Assembly (NCBI GenBank): GCA_001970955.1
Contig: MPUH01000436.1
Location: forward strand, 1 to 54,305
Reading direction: 5' to 3'
Source of the DNA: Stentor coeruleus
Taxonomy: Eukaryota; Ciliophora; Heterotrichea; Heterotrichida; Stentoridae
Length of the DNA: 54,305 nt
Shown: piece by piece, positions 1 through 9,593 of the stretch
Numbering within the stretch: the first letter of the stretch is position 1
Layout: the number at the start of each line of letters is the position of its first letter
Program-made: the position numbers and the translations under genes
The notes under the pieces: generated by a model
Database searches by the model: none
What the model was told of the DNA's origin: nothing
The model's input: the letters and a program-made list of their open reading frames with translations, nothing else

Positions 1-412
1 CATAAGTGTAAAAACGAATGGTGTCCTGGATTAAACATAAATTTTGATTTAAATTTTTACTTCTACAGAATATTCTTAACTTTGTAATTCCCGTGGTCCA
101 ATGATGAACTGCCTATTAAACCTATTTCATAAAATTTTATTACATTAATATTTTATAGAAAATGAGTAAACTCAGAGAAATAAAATAGAAAGCGCATAAT
201 TTTTTTAATGCTGATCTTTATGTATATTTTCTAATGAGAGATCTATGCAAGCGCTTTTGATACTCTGAATATTTGTTAACTAAAGCATGAAGCTAGTATC
301 TTATATGCTTAATAGATAAGAGACAATTTCGAGTTTTATAAATGATACTTTAGCATTTCGATAATTTTAAGATTGCAAGACTTAATTGCATTTTATCGAG
401 ACCGTATAAAAA

Positions 413-1085
413 ATGGAAACAGGCGAGTCTGATGTATTTGATTATAGTGACCTCCTACATAATTTCCTAGCCAGGGGTTTTGCCCAGTCTTCAAACTACA
501 CTCAATTTAAAAACTTAACAGTTAGCCTACTCTATGGGTATGACTCTTGTAAGGCCCAATACTGAGCATTATATTAAGAATGCATGAATTCACTAAGTAT
601 ATATTCAATCACGAATATAAGGGGATAATAAAGCACATAGCCAAGATAGTATGAATAAATTCAAAATTGAGAGGAATTCCACCTTCAGATTCGTATGCAT
701 ACGATTTTGTTTTCAAAGTCAGAAAATGTCTTTTGTTATTAAATTTGATGAATTTTATGGCTCTTATCTTATAATATTAACTGTTTAAATTATGTGATAT
801 ATCAATTGCATGATCAAGACTAGCAGATAATATAAGTGACTTTAAATATCAATTAAAATGCATAGCTTCAAAGTAAATTTTTATAAAAAATATTCACTAA
901 ATTTTTATACAAGTACTTAATAAATCATTCATAGTGATATCAAATACCTAATTCATGTTGTGTGCCTTTTAAACAACTTATCCAAGACCTGAATATCCCA
1001 TTATATTTCTTATGTGCTTCATCTCTCACCACAAAAAATTCACCAGCACTTCAAGCCAGAATCAAAGCCCTTTATTCAAGTAACT
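413..1085 (+). pseudogene. Decayed ORF fragments, unidentified
   Basis: Three stretches read like former coding sequence. A 50-codon ORF starts at ATG 413 and ends at TGA 563. A second frame from 565 to 771 is open except for one TGA and has a protein-like composition, including IPPSDSYAYDFVFKVRK. A third stretch, about 945-1085, ends in TAA and includes NIPLYFLCASSLTTKNSPAL. No intron matching the local 15-nt consensus joins them. They may be one gene degraded by a frameshift and stops, or unrelated fragments. No family was recognised. Confidence 0.3.
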
Positions 1086-1214
1086 AATCATGATTTACTT
1101 TATATTAGAATTTTTCTTCTGAGCAAGCAATAATGAAGTAAACTTCTTAAATGTGTCCCTAGAACTTTTTTAATAAAAATTTCATTATTATTATTTTTGA
1201 TATATATTATTAAT

Positions 1215-2756
1215 ATGGCGGAACGCGATATTATGCTTAATCAAAGTGATGCAAGATCCCATGCAAAAGAAGAAATCAATTTTGAAAATTTGCAGGAATC
1301 GCACAGTCTATTAACCGATAATTCTACAGATTTATCTACTAAACATTTGCAAGATTTGGGTATTCCCGCCATCAATTATCCTAGTGAGGGTAATCTAGAA
1401 CAGCAAAAATCAGGGCCCCCTATAGAAAAATTAATAAATCTATCACTCCCCCCTTTTGAAAACTATTCTTCTGAAAGCATTGAGCAATGGGACTTTGATA
1501 ATGAAGAGCTTATAAAAGAGAAAGTTTCTGATTGGATGCAACGCTTAAAAATGTTAGAACAACAAATATTTTTTCTAATCCAAGAACCCAATAACTTGAA
1601 GAAAATTAACAATGGTATAAAAAGCATTAATAGACTTTTAAAGTCTGATACTATTTTTTATGCAAAAATAATTCAAAAGTGCTTAAATAATTTTATTAAT
1701 CATTCATTTGTAAGACACATTTTTAAAAATCAATTTGATAGCTTACCTGAGCCCAAAAATCATTTTGCATTAATTTCTCCGATTAGTGATAAAATTAATT
1801 TGCTAACAGACTACATTGGACAGGTACTAATAGATCAGGAAAAAAGACTGGTAGCACGAGAATTGTTCGTTGAATCTATGGCTAATAAAATAATTTGTGA
1901 AACAGAAAGTTTAGAATTATTGATGAAGATTAAAGAAAATTATGAGAATGAACTAATAGAAGCCAAGCTTATTAATAATATATTCGAAAACAGAAAGGCG
2001 AATATTAATGAATATTCTATTGAGCTTGGTAAAAAACAAAGAGAAGAAATTAACAATGTTAAAGAAGCTATTGAGTGCATAGAAGCTAAAAAAATGTCAG
2101 CATTGCCTAACTTTAAGATACTTGATAGTGTGTGTGACTGCATAACATTCTTGGATTTTTCACTTTTGTATAAAGTTAAACCATTTATTCTTGAAAAGGC
2201 CCTTTTTGAATTGAAATCATATAAGAATAGCTGGAATTTTAGTGAAACGGATGTAGCTCCTCATAATGATATTGAAGGGAATTCATCCTGCAATTTACTT
2301 GAGACAGAATTAGATTTAAAAAAAGCAGCAGATTTTTTCTTTTTATTTCCATGGCAAGCTAATAAAGTTATCCTAGCGTTCAAAGAATATGGACCATTTG
2401 GATACATAAATCTATCTCGCGCTTATCCAAAAAGACTAGTCTCAATAGGAAGTGAAGGTGGAAATAGTAAAGAGTTGTGTGAATTGAGTAAAATTATGAG
2501 ATCTGAGCTTAGTGAGAATAATAAGAGAGTTATACTAAGAAATGACCTCGCCACAGATTATTTAGGCAATTCAAGAAAATACGAATACTTCGTAACTGAT
2601 GATGATTCAACTTTATATAAATTGTTGCATGAAAAAAAAAGTTCCTTTATAAAAAAATGGCGAATGGCAAAGATTGATGAAAAAGAAATCACTCAATTCT
2701 TTAGAACTTTAGAGATGAATTTTTCTAAGAAAATGAGTTTGGATATTGGCAAGTAA
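1215..2756 (+). CDS. Unidentified 513-aa protein
   Basis: An intact ORF from ATG 1215 to TAA; the frame is open a little upstream (from about 1197) but has no earlier ATG. The N-terminal third is polar and probably disordered. The middle, about residues 100-300, is helical and charged with short coiled-coil-like runs. The C-terminal part, about 360-510, looks globular, with the segment FFLFPWQANKVILAFKEYG followed by a Lys-rich end. There is no signal peptide, membrane segment or known catalytic motif. It converges with the giant GTPase gene on the other strand. I do not recognise the family. Confidence 0.75.
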   Translation: MAERDIMLNQSDARSHAKEEINFENLQESHSLLTDNSTDLSTKHLQDLGIPAINYPSEGNLEQQKSGPPIEKLINLSLPPFENYSSESIEQWDFDNEELIKEKVSDWMQRLKMLEQQIFFLIQEPNNLKKINNGIKSINRLLKSDTIFYAKIIQKCLNNFINHSFVRHIFKNQFDSLPEPKNHFALISPISDKINLLTDYIGQVLIDQEKRLVARELFVESMANKIICETESLELLMKIKENYENELIEAKLINNIFENRKANINEYSIELGKKQREEINNVKEAIECIEAKKMSALPNFKILDSVCDCITFLDFSLLYKVKPFILEKALFELKSYKNSWNFSETDVAPHNDIEGNSSCNLLETELDLKKAADFFFLFPWQANKVILAFKEYGPFGYINLSRAYPKRLVSIGSEGGNSKELCELSKIMRSELSENNKRVILRNDLATDYLGNSRKYEYFVTDDDSTLYKLLHEKKSSFIKKWRMAKIDEKEITQFFRTLEMNFSKKMSLDIGK

Positions 2757-3296
2757 TATAATGCATATGCGTTTTTCTATAGGTAGATATAATTATTTTA
2801 AGATGATTAGAAAAAATAATATTAATATTCATGGGTATTACTAGAAAGGAGTTATAAATAAGTGTCAATTATCTGAGAGCACAAGTCTCAAGAATATATC
2901 ATGCTAAAGCTTATATTAAGGATGCTCATTGGTTAAAGAGCCTAAGTGGTTGAAGTTTTTAGTAATTTAAAGTATATTTTTCCTCTATAAAACTTTGAAA
3001 TTTCTATAATCCAAATATTTTTAATTCATATTTTCAATTATTTTAGATTTCTTGATCTATCTTTACATTAATCGTTAATAGAATTGTTAAATATATTTAT
3101 TTTGGTAATATCTATGAAGGGTTAAATAAGTTGCACACTAATTTTAGCATCTTTAGTCGATTAATTTAACTTAATTTCATATTTGCTTTTTGAACTGTGA
3201 TTAATTTTTATTTAATATTTCAAAGTTAATATGCTTCTTGTCAAATCAGGCCAATTATGATATTTTTCCTTTATTCTTCCTTCTTGCCTTGCGCTT
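2757..3296. other. Intergenic, nothing recognised
   Basis: AT-rich DNA between two converging genes. No open frame of note, RNA gene or repeat is visible. Confidence 0.5.
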
Positions 3297-3503
3297 CTAA
3301 ATGCTTGATTCGTTTTTTTGAAATATCCTGAAGTACTTCATTTTGAAAATATCAGTTATTGAACTATTGCCAGGAACTCTAACTCTTGGCTTTTCGCAAT
3401 CAAACTCAATTTCTTCAGAATATTCTGTTGCGCTTCTTTCTATAAAATCTCGTAGAATATTAGAGGATTTCATGCAACCCATTTTAATCAGATAAGAGTC
3501 CAT
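3297..3503 (-). CDS. Small ORF, possibly frameshifted, unidentified
   Basis: A 68-codon ORF with ATG at 3503 and TAG at 3297. It contains ordered-looking sequence (PRVRVPGNSSITDIFKMKY). Near the end there is a run of seven A on the coding strand (about 3313-3319). A one-base shift at that run replaces the last residues with KKRIKHLEAQGKKEE and a TAA stop, a more natural charged helical tail. This suggests a homopolymer indel, either a sequencing error or a real mutation. The family is unknown. Confidence 0.4.
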   Translation of the reverse strand: MDSYLIKMGCMKSSNILRDFIERSATEYSEEIEFDCEKPRVRVPGNSSITDIFKMKYFRIFQKNESSI

Positions 3504-3755
3504 TTATTATCTAAGATTAAATAGAGCATATCACTAAAAACTCAATGTAATTTTTTTGGTTAACCCTGAACCAATTAAGTTTATTTTAAAATTTTATGTA
3601 TATCAGTAAAATATAAGTAATTGAACTATAAAAGCAATATGAATTTTTTTTGAACTTTGGTTAAAGTTTAAAAATACAATTTTTGTACTTCTAAGATTTT
3701 ATATGTGGATTTATTATTTTAAGACTCAACCAAAATATTAACTAACTCTATTATC

Positions 3756-6700
3756 TTAATCCGGACGATATAGAAGCGAATATTCTAAGTCGATTTGCAT
3801 AACTGTAGCAATGCTCTGCTCAATCAATTTAAAATCCTTAACATCATTCAATTCCTTTAATATAATTCCTCCCCCGAATGCTTCATTAAACAATTTATAA
3901 ACTATATCCATAGCCTGATTTATTTTCACCATGATGATTGATGAATTTTCTTTTTTCATTGTATCTACGACTCTTCTCCAAGATACATTACAAGGACAGC
4001 CTTCTGGGTATATTGAATTAGAATTGAACTCACTTCCATGTGGAGTTTCATCAGTTAAAATTATATAAATAGTCCTTGATTTTAAAGGCTTTTCAAATTT
4101 GACTGCTGCATGCATACCATCAATTACTGCTTCTCCTCCATTTCCTCCTCCGCCACTGACTTCAATAGATTTGAGAAAATTTAGAATATCTTCAAGAATA
4201 AAATCTTTCATTTTTCCGCTCTCTGGCTTTATTATGCATGGAGGTTCATTTTTAATAAAATTGCCTATAGCATTTCCATGATCTGTGAAAGCTACAATTG
4301 CAAATTTCGAATTGTACTTACCCCATTCTAATATTAGAGACTCTATTGTTTTTTTAACCTCTTCAATAAATCCTCCCATACTCGAAGTTATATCTAAAAC
4401 AAAAATCACATTATGGGACTCAAAATCTCTATGGACGCATGGAAATTTGTGATTAGCATAAGAAAGTGAATCTGTATGAAAAACTTGATCTGTACAGAAT
4501 ATTTCTTCAGTGTGTGAGCTATGGGCGCATTTAGCATTGCAAAGGCTTAAAACCTTTTGTGCTTCAGGATTTTTTGTAAATACCGGAGCTTCCCAGCCTG
4601 ATATCCTCCAAAAAGTTTTGCATTCAACCAAATCGAATTGACATCCTTGATCCACTCCTCCTGAAAATATAGCTTTTTTACTATGTCTTGCATAACCTTT
4701 ATGAATTGCTTCTAAGCAATTTTCAGCACCTTTACATTTTATTGGGTGGGCATGTCCACGACCATTTCGAATACACTCAGTATCGCAGAATTCTGGAGTG
4801 GAAGAATCTCCAGGTTTGAATTTCCCAGTTGTAACATTTTGATTTAAATCTTCAACTTCTCTATTTAAAATGTTTTTTGCAGATATGTAATAGCACTTTT
4901 CTTTATTTCTATGAGTTGTTGAACCATGAAGACCTGAATGCCCTGCTGGTTTTGTGCAAAAAGCCATACAATCTGGGCACTGCTCATTGCATTTATGATA
5001 ACTTAAAGGTGCTGTGCAAATATGATCTTTTTTATGAGCTAGTTGCCCTGCTGGTATTATTAAAGAGCATTTGCTCTTAGTTGGTTTTTGCTCAATATAA
5101 ACATAATTGATTTTATTTAAATCATTTTCAAATACTCTAGATACTTTTTTCAGTTCAATGTCGCAGATTCCTTTTATACTGCATTCAAATTTGCAAAAAT
5201 GATCAGAGCCACACAAATGCTTTTTAGATTTTTTTCCTGTAAAAGGATTTGTAATTTCTTCATCTGTAAGCTCATGCAAGTGATCTGAATTTACACAAAA
5301 GTTTTTACAAATTAAACATTGATAGGGACATCTATTCATACTGCATTTATGTTGACTGTGCTCGATTGTGCAATCTACACTGCATTTTCCTTTGCATAAA
5401 TCAAACAAATCACATTGATGGTTGCATTCATGTATGAGTTTTGCACATATGCATTGACCAGTATGTCTAGGCTTTTCTTTGCATTTTCTTTCACAATTCT
5501 CAAATGTGCAATTTTTACCACATAAATGATTTTTATTATTGCATGTATGCAATCCATTATGCCCACCTTCTAAAATGCATTTTACATTATTGTCTTTACA
5601 ATATGAACAGCTACTTGAGCATTTGTGATCAGTATCGCATGTACAATTATCTAAGTGTCTTTGAGCTTTTATGCAAAGTCTACTACAATCAGAGCATTTT
5701 CTCAAACAGAGTTTGATTTGTTGCATTTTTTCATTTAGCATTGATTGTATTTTAGATGTTTCAAAATCAATAGCATTTACATTTTTTACTTGAGCTGTTA
5801 ATGTTTTTAGTATTTTTTGTTTTATTAATTCGCTTCTAGCCTTTAAAAACTCTGCTAAAAAAGTTGATAACTGTTTAGCAAACGAATTATGATTCTCAAT
5901 TAAATGAGTTGCAGGTATTTCTGAAGTAATTTTATTTATAAAAGGTTTTGCAGGGTATTCAAAATTTTCAGTAAAATCCCACAAATCAAATAAAATAGCA
6001 TATTCTTTCTTCCCAATTTTAAAGCTATATGTAAATTCTGCTTTGCCTAAATCTTTTGCAATTTCGTTACTATTCTGGAAAATATCTTCAAGCAAGCTAT
6101 ATACATTTGAAATGTTAACTTTTTGGCTTGTCTCATCGGTAATCATCTGGAGATCAAAGTAAATATGAAAAAGACATGATTTCATAGTATCAACAAGTTC
6201 TTTACCATTTGCAAATCTTGGAGCAACATTTAAAATTTCTTTCCTTTTATCGTCAATTTCTTCTTCAAATACTTCTTTTTCAAAAGAATGAAAAGGTGTT
6301 GAACCTCCATTTTTGGGAAATAATTTTTCAAAAGCACCTGCGCTTTCTGTTATCATCTTATCAAGTATAACTTCAAATTCTTCTTGTGCTCCTTGATCTT
6401 CATTATCACCAATGTCTTTTAAGCATACATCTAATGCGCCTTGAAACAAATTAGATCCTCTCAGTCTATCAACACATGATGCAAATGTGGAAAATAAGTC
6501 AATTAAGAGCCTATCTGCATTGAGTCCAATGTTTAAAAACAAAGTATCACACATAGCGATAAGAAAAAGGCACATTTTCATTTCTTCTTGTTTTGATCTT
6601 TGCACTGAAAAAAGTCCTTCACAATCAAAAACCAAGAATTTTTTATCTTCAATAAAAGCAAGGCTAGCCCATATTCCTTGAGTGCATCTCTGAGCAGTAA

Positions 6701-9323
6701 CATCAAATCTTGTTCCAAATACTCTATTCAAAAAATAGCTTTTCCCAGAAGATTGCTTTCCTATGATTCCAACAACTGATATATTCTCAAGTGATATCAA
6801 TAAATCTTCAAGGTAGCCAAATTGTATGTGCTTCATATAATCAAGCAAATTATCATTTTCATCAGGAAGCTTATCACAATAATCATTATAATCATTAATT
6901 CCATTGTAAAGCGGAACTAAATTGCCGTTTTCTAAAACGCAGATATGCACAGGCACACGTGATGATGCAATATTTTTAAACAGGAAACTCGAAGTGCTTG
7001 AAAAATTTGTGCCAGAAAGATTTTCTTTTTCGTCTAAAATATATATTTTATCACGAAAGCATCTAAATGAGTTTAAATATAACAGTATTTTTTTTCTAAA
7101 TGAAGGCTCAAGAACAAAAATCCCTATTGAAGTGTCTAATTTGCCTAAGATTTCTTGATTAATTTTACCAAATTTCATATAGCTCATTTGCCATAAGTCG
7201 ACAATAGGATTGCCCAATGGATTTGTTTGATCTTTAGATTTTTGTAATGAAAAAATTCTTTGAGGAATTGTTATAAGAAGAGTTTTGATATTGTTTTCAT
7301 GCTTCAAAAACAAATTAACTCTTCCTCCTATTGTTATAGCTTTGAAAGCTTGTATTTTAAGGCTATGATCATAAATTTTAAGGAGGTTAAAATCTATGTC
7401 AAAAATAAAAATTTTGTTTGTACTTTGAATTAATATGGATTTTTCATCAGAAACTAAGATAAAATCAATAATAGGAAAGTTTAATTTTGTTAACTCCTCG
7501 ATTTCCTCAATTTTAGAATTAGTTTTAAGTGTTGTTATATAATGCAATTTGTTGTTTTGACATTGAATAAGAAGCTTTCTATTTGTATGGACGTAAAATG
7601 CTTTATTAATAAGCTCAACATTATCACTGTATTTATAAAGACAATTCCCTTTATGAATATTAACTCCACTATCAGCAGATCCAAAGCATATAATTTTCTG
7701 AGTATTCATGATCAAGAAGAATCTATTCAAGCTCGAACCCCAAGCAAGAAAAGCTTTGTTATCTTCAATACTTTTAAATTCTTCCAACTCATACACATCA
7801 TCTTGTCCTTTCTGTACTGCATGAACATAAGTAATCTGTGACTGCTTGCAAGATATTAATATATAAAAAATACCATCATAAATTTCGATAATCTGCGTGA
7901 ATTCTTTGTTTACATCAATAATCGGGATTTTTTTTAATAGTTTATAATCTGAAATAACTATATTTTCTTGATAATTAGCATCAATATCACTCTCCCATAG
8001 TATCATAAATGTTCCAATCGTATTTTTAATAAGTTTGATAATTTCATCTGTTATATGAAAAGAAAATTTTTCAGCTTTTTTTTTTCTTTTAAGTTTTGCA
8101 TTCTTAGTTATTTTATTAATATTCGCCTTTATTTGAACATCTATTTCTTTGATTTCTGCTTTAAAAATTTTTAAAGCAATACTTGCAGCTTCATCAAATT
8201 GAAATTTCTCCTTTAATGACATTATGCTAATGAACTCTTTTTTTTCTTTATCAAAATTCATATGCTGTAAGTACTTACTTGATGTAGTTTGATTATTTAA
8301 AAGTTTATCAGAAACATTAGATATTTGTTTCAGATATGAGTCAACTTCTTCTGAAACAAATTTGTAGTATTTTCCACAATATCTAGTTAAATTTTCTTTA
8401 GTTTCTTGTGTTTTTATCGCATCATATTCTAAAATTCGTCTTACCTCATCAAAAATCCACTCAATATTCGCTTCAATATCCTCAAAATTATTTTTCACAG
8501 AATAAACAATCTTTTCATTGCTTTCATCGCACAATTTATTTACTTGTTTTTTCATGGAATCATTATATTTTATTTCTTCAATTTTATAATTGTATATTTT
8601 TTTGCTCCGATCATATGAAAAATAATACTTTTCTATATTTTTGAAATTGCATGAACCTTTATCAAAAATCTCGCAGTTTTTTATTTCTTCCTCTTTATTG
8701 ATAATTTTTGCAGACATATGCTTTCCTTCAAACCTTGGTGGATTATCATACCATTCTTTTATATCAGAATTATTAAATGCACAGTAAACTGAAGGAGCAA
8801 GGTCTGAGAGAATTTTGCCAATTGTAATTGCATAGCTGCTTGAGCTTAATGGTCTTACTTTGAAAAGTCGGGTATTTTCTGTATAAAACCAAAGGGCTGC
8901 TTTTTTGGTTTCTGATTGATAATAGTAGTAAATACCTTCAGTTTCAGGAGGATCACTTATTGTTTGTGTTGAAAAATAGTCGGAAAGAGCTATTTTGCAG
9001 CAGTAAATGTTCCCGTATAAACTTATAAGTTTTATTTCTTCTGAATCAATACCTGAGATTATTGATTCTAAATGAACTGAGTCTATTGTCATTTTTGTTA
9101 TGTGATGACCTTCAATCTCGTCATTTATAATTTTTATGTAGACTAGAGGACCTAAGACTGCAAATTCTTCATGTCCTGTAAAATTTATTTTCAGACCTTT
9201 TTTCATAGTGACTTTTTTAGGGGAGGGCTCAATAGGAATCTCCTTGTTCCTATAGTTTTCTTGTCGTGTTGGAGACTTGATGACCTTTTTAGTTCTATAA
9301 TCAGATCGATTTTTCCTTTGCAT
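3756..9323 (-). CDS. Giant GTPase-Zn-VWA protein, paralogue 1 (1855 aa)
   Basis: An intronless ORF starting at ATG 9323. Order of parts: a basic N-terminus (about 1-45); a region shared with its neighbour (about 45-240); helical segments (about 260-460); a beta-rich, possibly propeller-like region (about 480-800); a GBP/VLIG-type G domain (about 840-1190) with P-loop GKQSSGKS near 857 and DCEG near 899; a Cys/His-rich region (about 1206-1570) with many CxxxC and HxC pairs, recalling NF-X1-type zinc fingers; and a C-terminal VWA domain (about 1635-1840). The VWA metal site looks intact: DITSS, then the Thr of AFTDHG and the Asp of LTDETPHG. The likely G4 motif reads LKD where GBPs have RD. GBP/VLIG proteins are large self-assembling GTPases often linked to cell-autonomous defence; a defence role here is only inference. 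No signal peptide was seen, so it is probably cytosolic. Confidence 0.85.
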   Translation of the reverse strand: MQRKNRSDYRTKKVIKSPTRQENYRNKEIPIEPSPKKVTMKKGLKINFTGHEEFAVLGPLVYIKIINDEIEGHHITKMTIDSVHLESIISGIDSEEIKLISLYGNIYCCKIALSDYFSTQTISDPPETEGIYYYYQSETKKAALWFYTENTRLFKVRPLSSSSYAITIGKILSDLAPSVYCAFNNSDIKEWYDNPPRFEGKHMSAKIINKEEEIKNCEIFDKGSCNFKNIEKYYFSYDRSKKIYNYKIEEIKYNDSMKKQVNKLCDESNEKIVYSVKNNFEDIEANIEWIFDEVRRILEYDAIKTQETKENLTRYCGKYYKFVSEEVDSYLKQISNVSDKLLNNQTTSSKYLQHMNFDKEKKEFISIMSLKEKFQFDEAASIALKIFKAEIKEIDVQIKANINKITKNAKLKRKKKAEKFSFHITDEIIKLIKNTIGTFMILWESDIDANYQENIVISDYKLLKKIPIIDVNKEFTQIIEIYDGIFYILISCKQSQITYVHAVQKGQDDVYELEEFKSIEDNKAFLAWGSSLNRFFLIMNTQKIICFGSADSGVNIHKGNCLYKYSDNVELINKAFYVHTNRKLLIQCQNNKLHYITTLKTNSKIEEIEELTKLNFPIIDFILVSDEKSILIQSTNKIFIFDIDFNLLKIYDHSLKIQAFKAITIGGRVNLFLKHENNIKTLLITIPQRIFSLQKSKDQTNPLGNPIVDLWQMSYMKFGKINQEILGKLDTSIGIFVLEPSFRKKILLYLNSFRCFRDKIYILDEKENLSGTNFSSTSSFLFKNIASSRVPVHICVLENGNLVPLYNGINDYNDYCDKLPDENDNLLDYMKHIQFGYLEDLLISLENISVVGIIGKQSSGKSYFLNRVFGTRFDVTAQRCTQGIWASLAFIEDKKFLVFDCEGLFSVQRSKQEEMKMCLFLIAMCDTLFLNIGLNADRLLIDLFSTFASCVDRLRGSNLFQGALDVCLKDIGDNEDQGAQEEFEVILDKMITESAGAFEKLFPKNGGSTPFHSFEKEVFEEEIDDKRKEILNVAPRFANGKELVDTMKSCLFHIYFDLQMITDETSQKVNISNVYSLLEDIFQNSNEIAKDLGKAEFTYSFKIGKKEYAILFDLWDFTENFEYPAKPFINKITSEIPATHLIENHNSFAKQLSTFLAEFLKARSELIKQKILKTLTAQVKNVNAIDFETSKIQSMLNEKMQQIKLCLRKCSDCSRLCIKAQRHLDNCTCDTDHKCSSSCSYCKDNNVKCILEGGHNGLHTCNNKNHLCGKNCTFENCERKCKEKPRHTGQCICAKLIHECNHQCDLFDLCKGKCSVDCTIEHSQHKCSMNRCPYQCLICKNFCVNSDHLHELTDEEITNPFTGKKSKKHLCGSDHFCKFECSIKGICDIELKKVSRVFENDLNKINYVYIEQKPTKSKCSLIIPAGQLAHKKDHICTAPLSYHKCNEQCPDCMAFCTKPAGHSGLHGSTTHRNKEKCYYISAKNILNREVEDLNQNVTTGKFKPGDSSTPEFCDTECIRNGRGHAHPIKCKGAENCLEAIHKGYARHSKKAIFSGGVDQGCQFDLVECKTFWRISGWEAPVFTKNPEAQKVLSLCNAKCAHSSHTEEIFCTDQVFHTDSLSYANHKFPCVHRDFESHNVIFVLDITSSMGGFIEEVKKTIESLILEWGKYNSKFAIVAFTDHGNAIGNFIKNEPPCIIKPESGKMKDFILEDILNFLKSIEVSGGGGNGGEAVIDGMHAAVKFEKPLKSRTIYIILTDETPHGSEFNSNSIYPEGCPCNVSWRRVVDTMKKENSSIIMVKINQAMDIVYKLFNEAFGGGIILKELNDVKDFKLIEQSIATVMQIDLEYSLLYRPD

Positions 9324-9593
9324 ATTGTATTTATTATTTATAGACTTTTTATTTAGACTTTTTCTTTAAGAATATTTTATTTGTAGAAAATATAGTAAGT
9401 TCAGTATTAGCTTGGTTTTTTATATAAATTAAATTGATAACATATATAATCAAGTTATCACCAGATTTAAGTATTGCGCATATTGGTGGTTTTTGATGAA
9501 ATAAAATTCTATATAAAACTTAGTCCTAATATTAATTCTATTCAAATATAAACAGCGATTTCTAGTTTTTCTAATCTAATTAACCTAATCCAC

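Noticed and set aside
4099..8644. Many plus-strand ORFs of 60-100 codons under the giant GTPase genes.
   Set aside because: They are antisense shadows of well-conserved coding sequence and have no independent support.
9324..9593. A possible separate gene or regulatory RNA between the two giant GTPase genes.
   Set aside because: The 270 bp is plain AT-rich spacer with no frame or structure that I can support.
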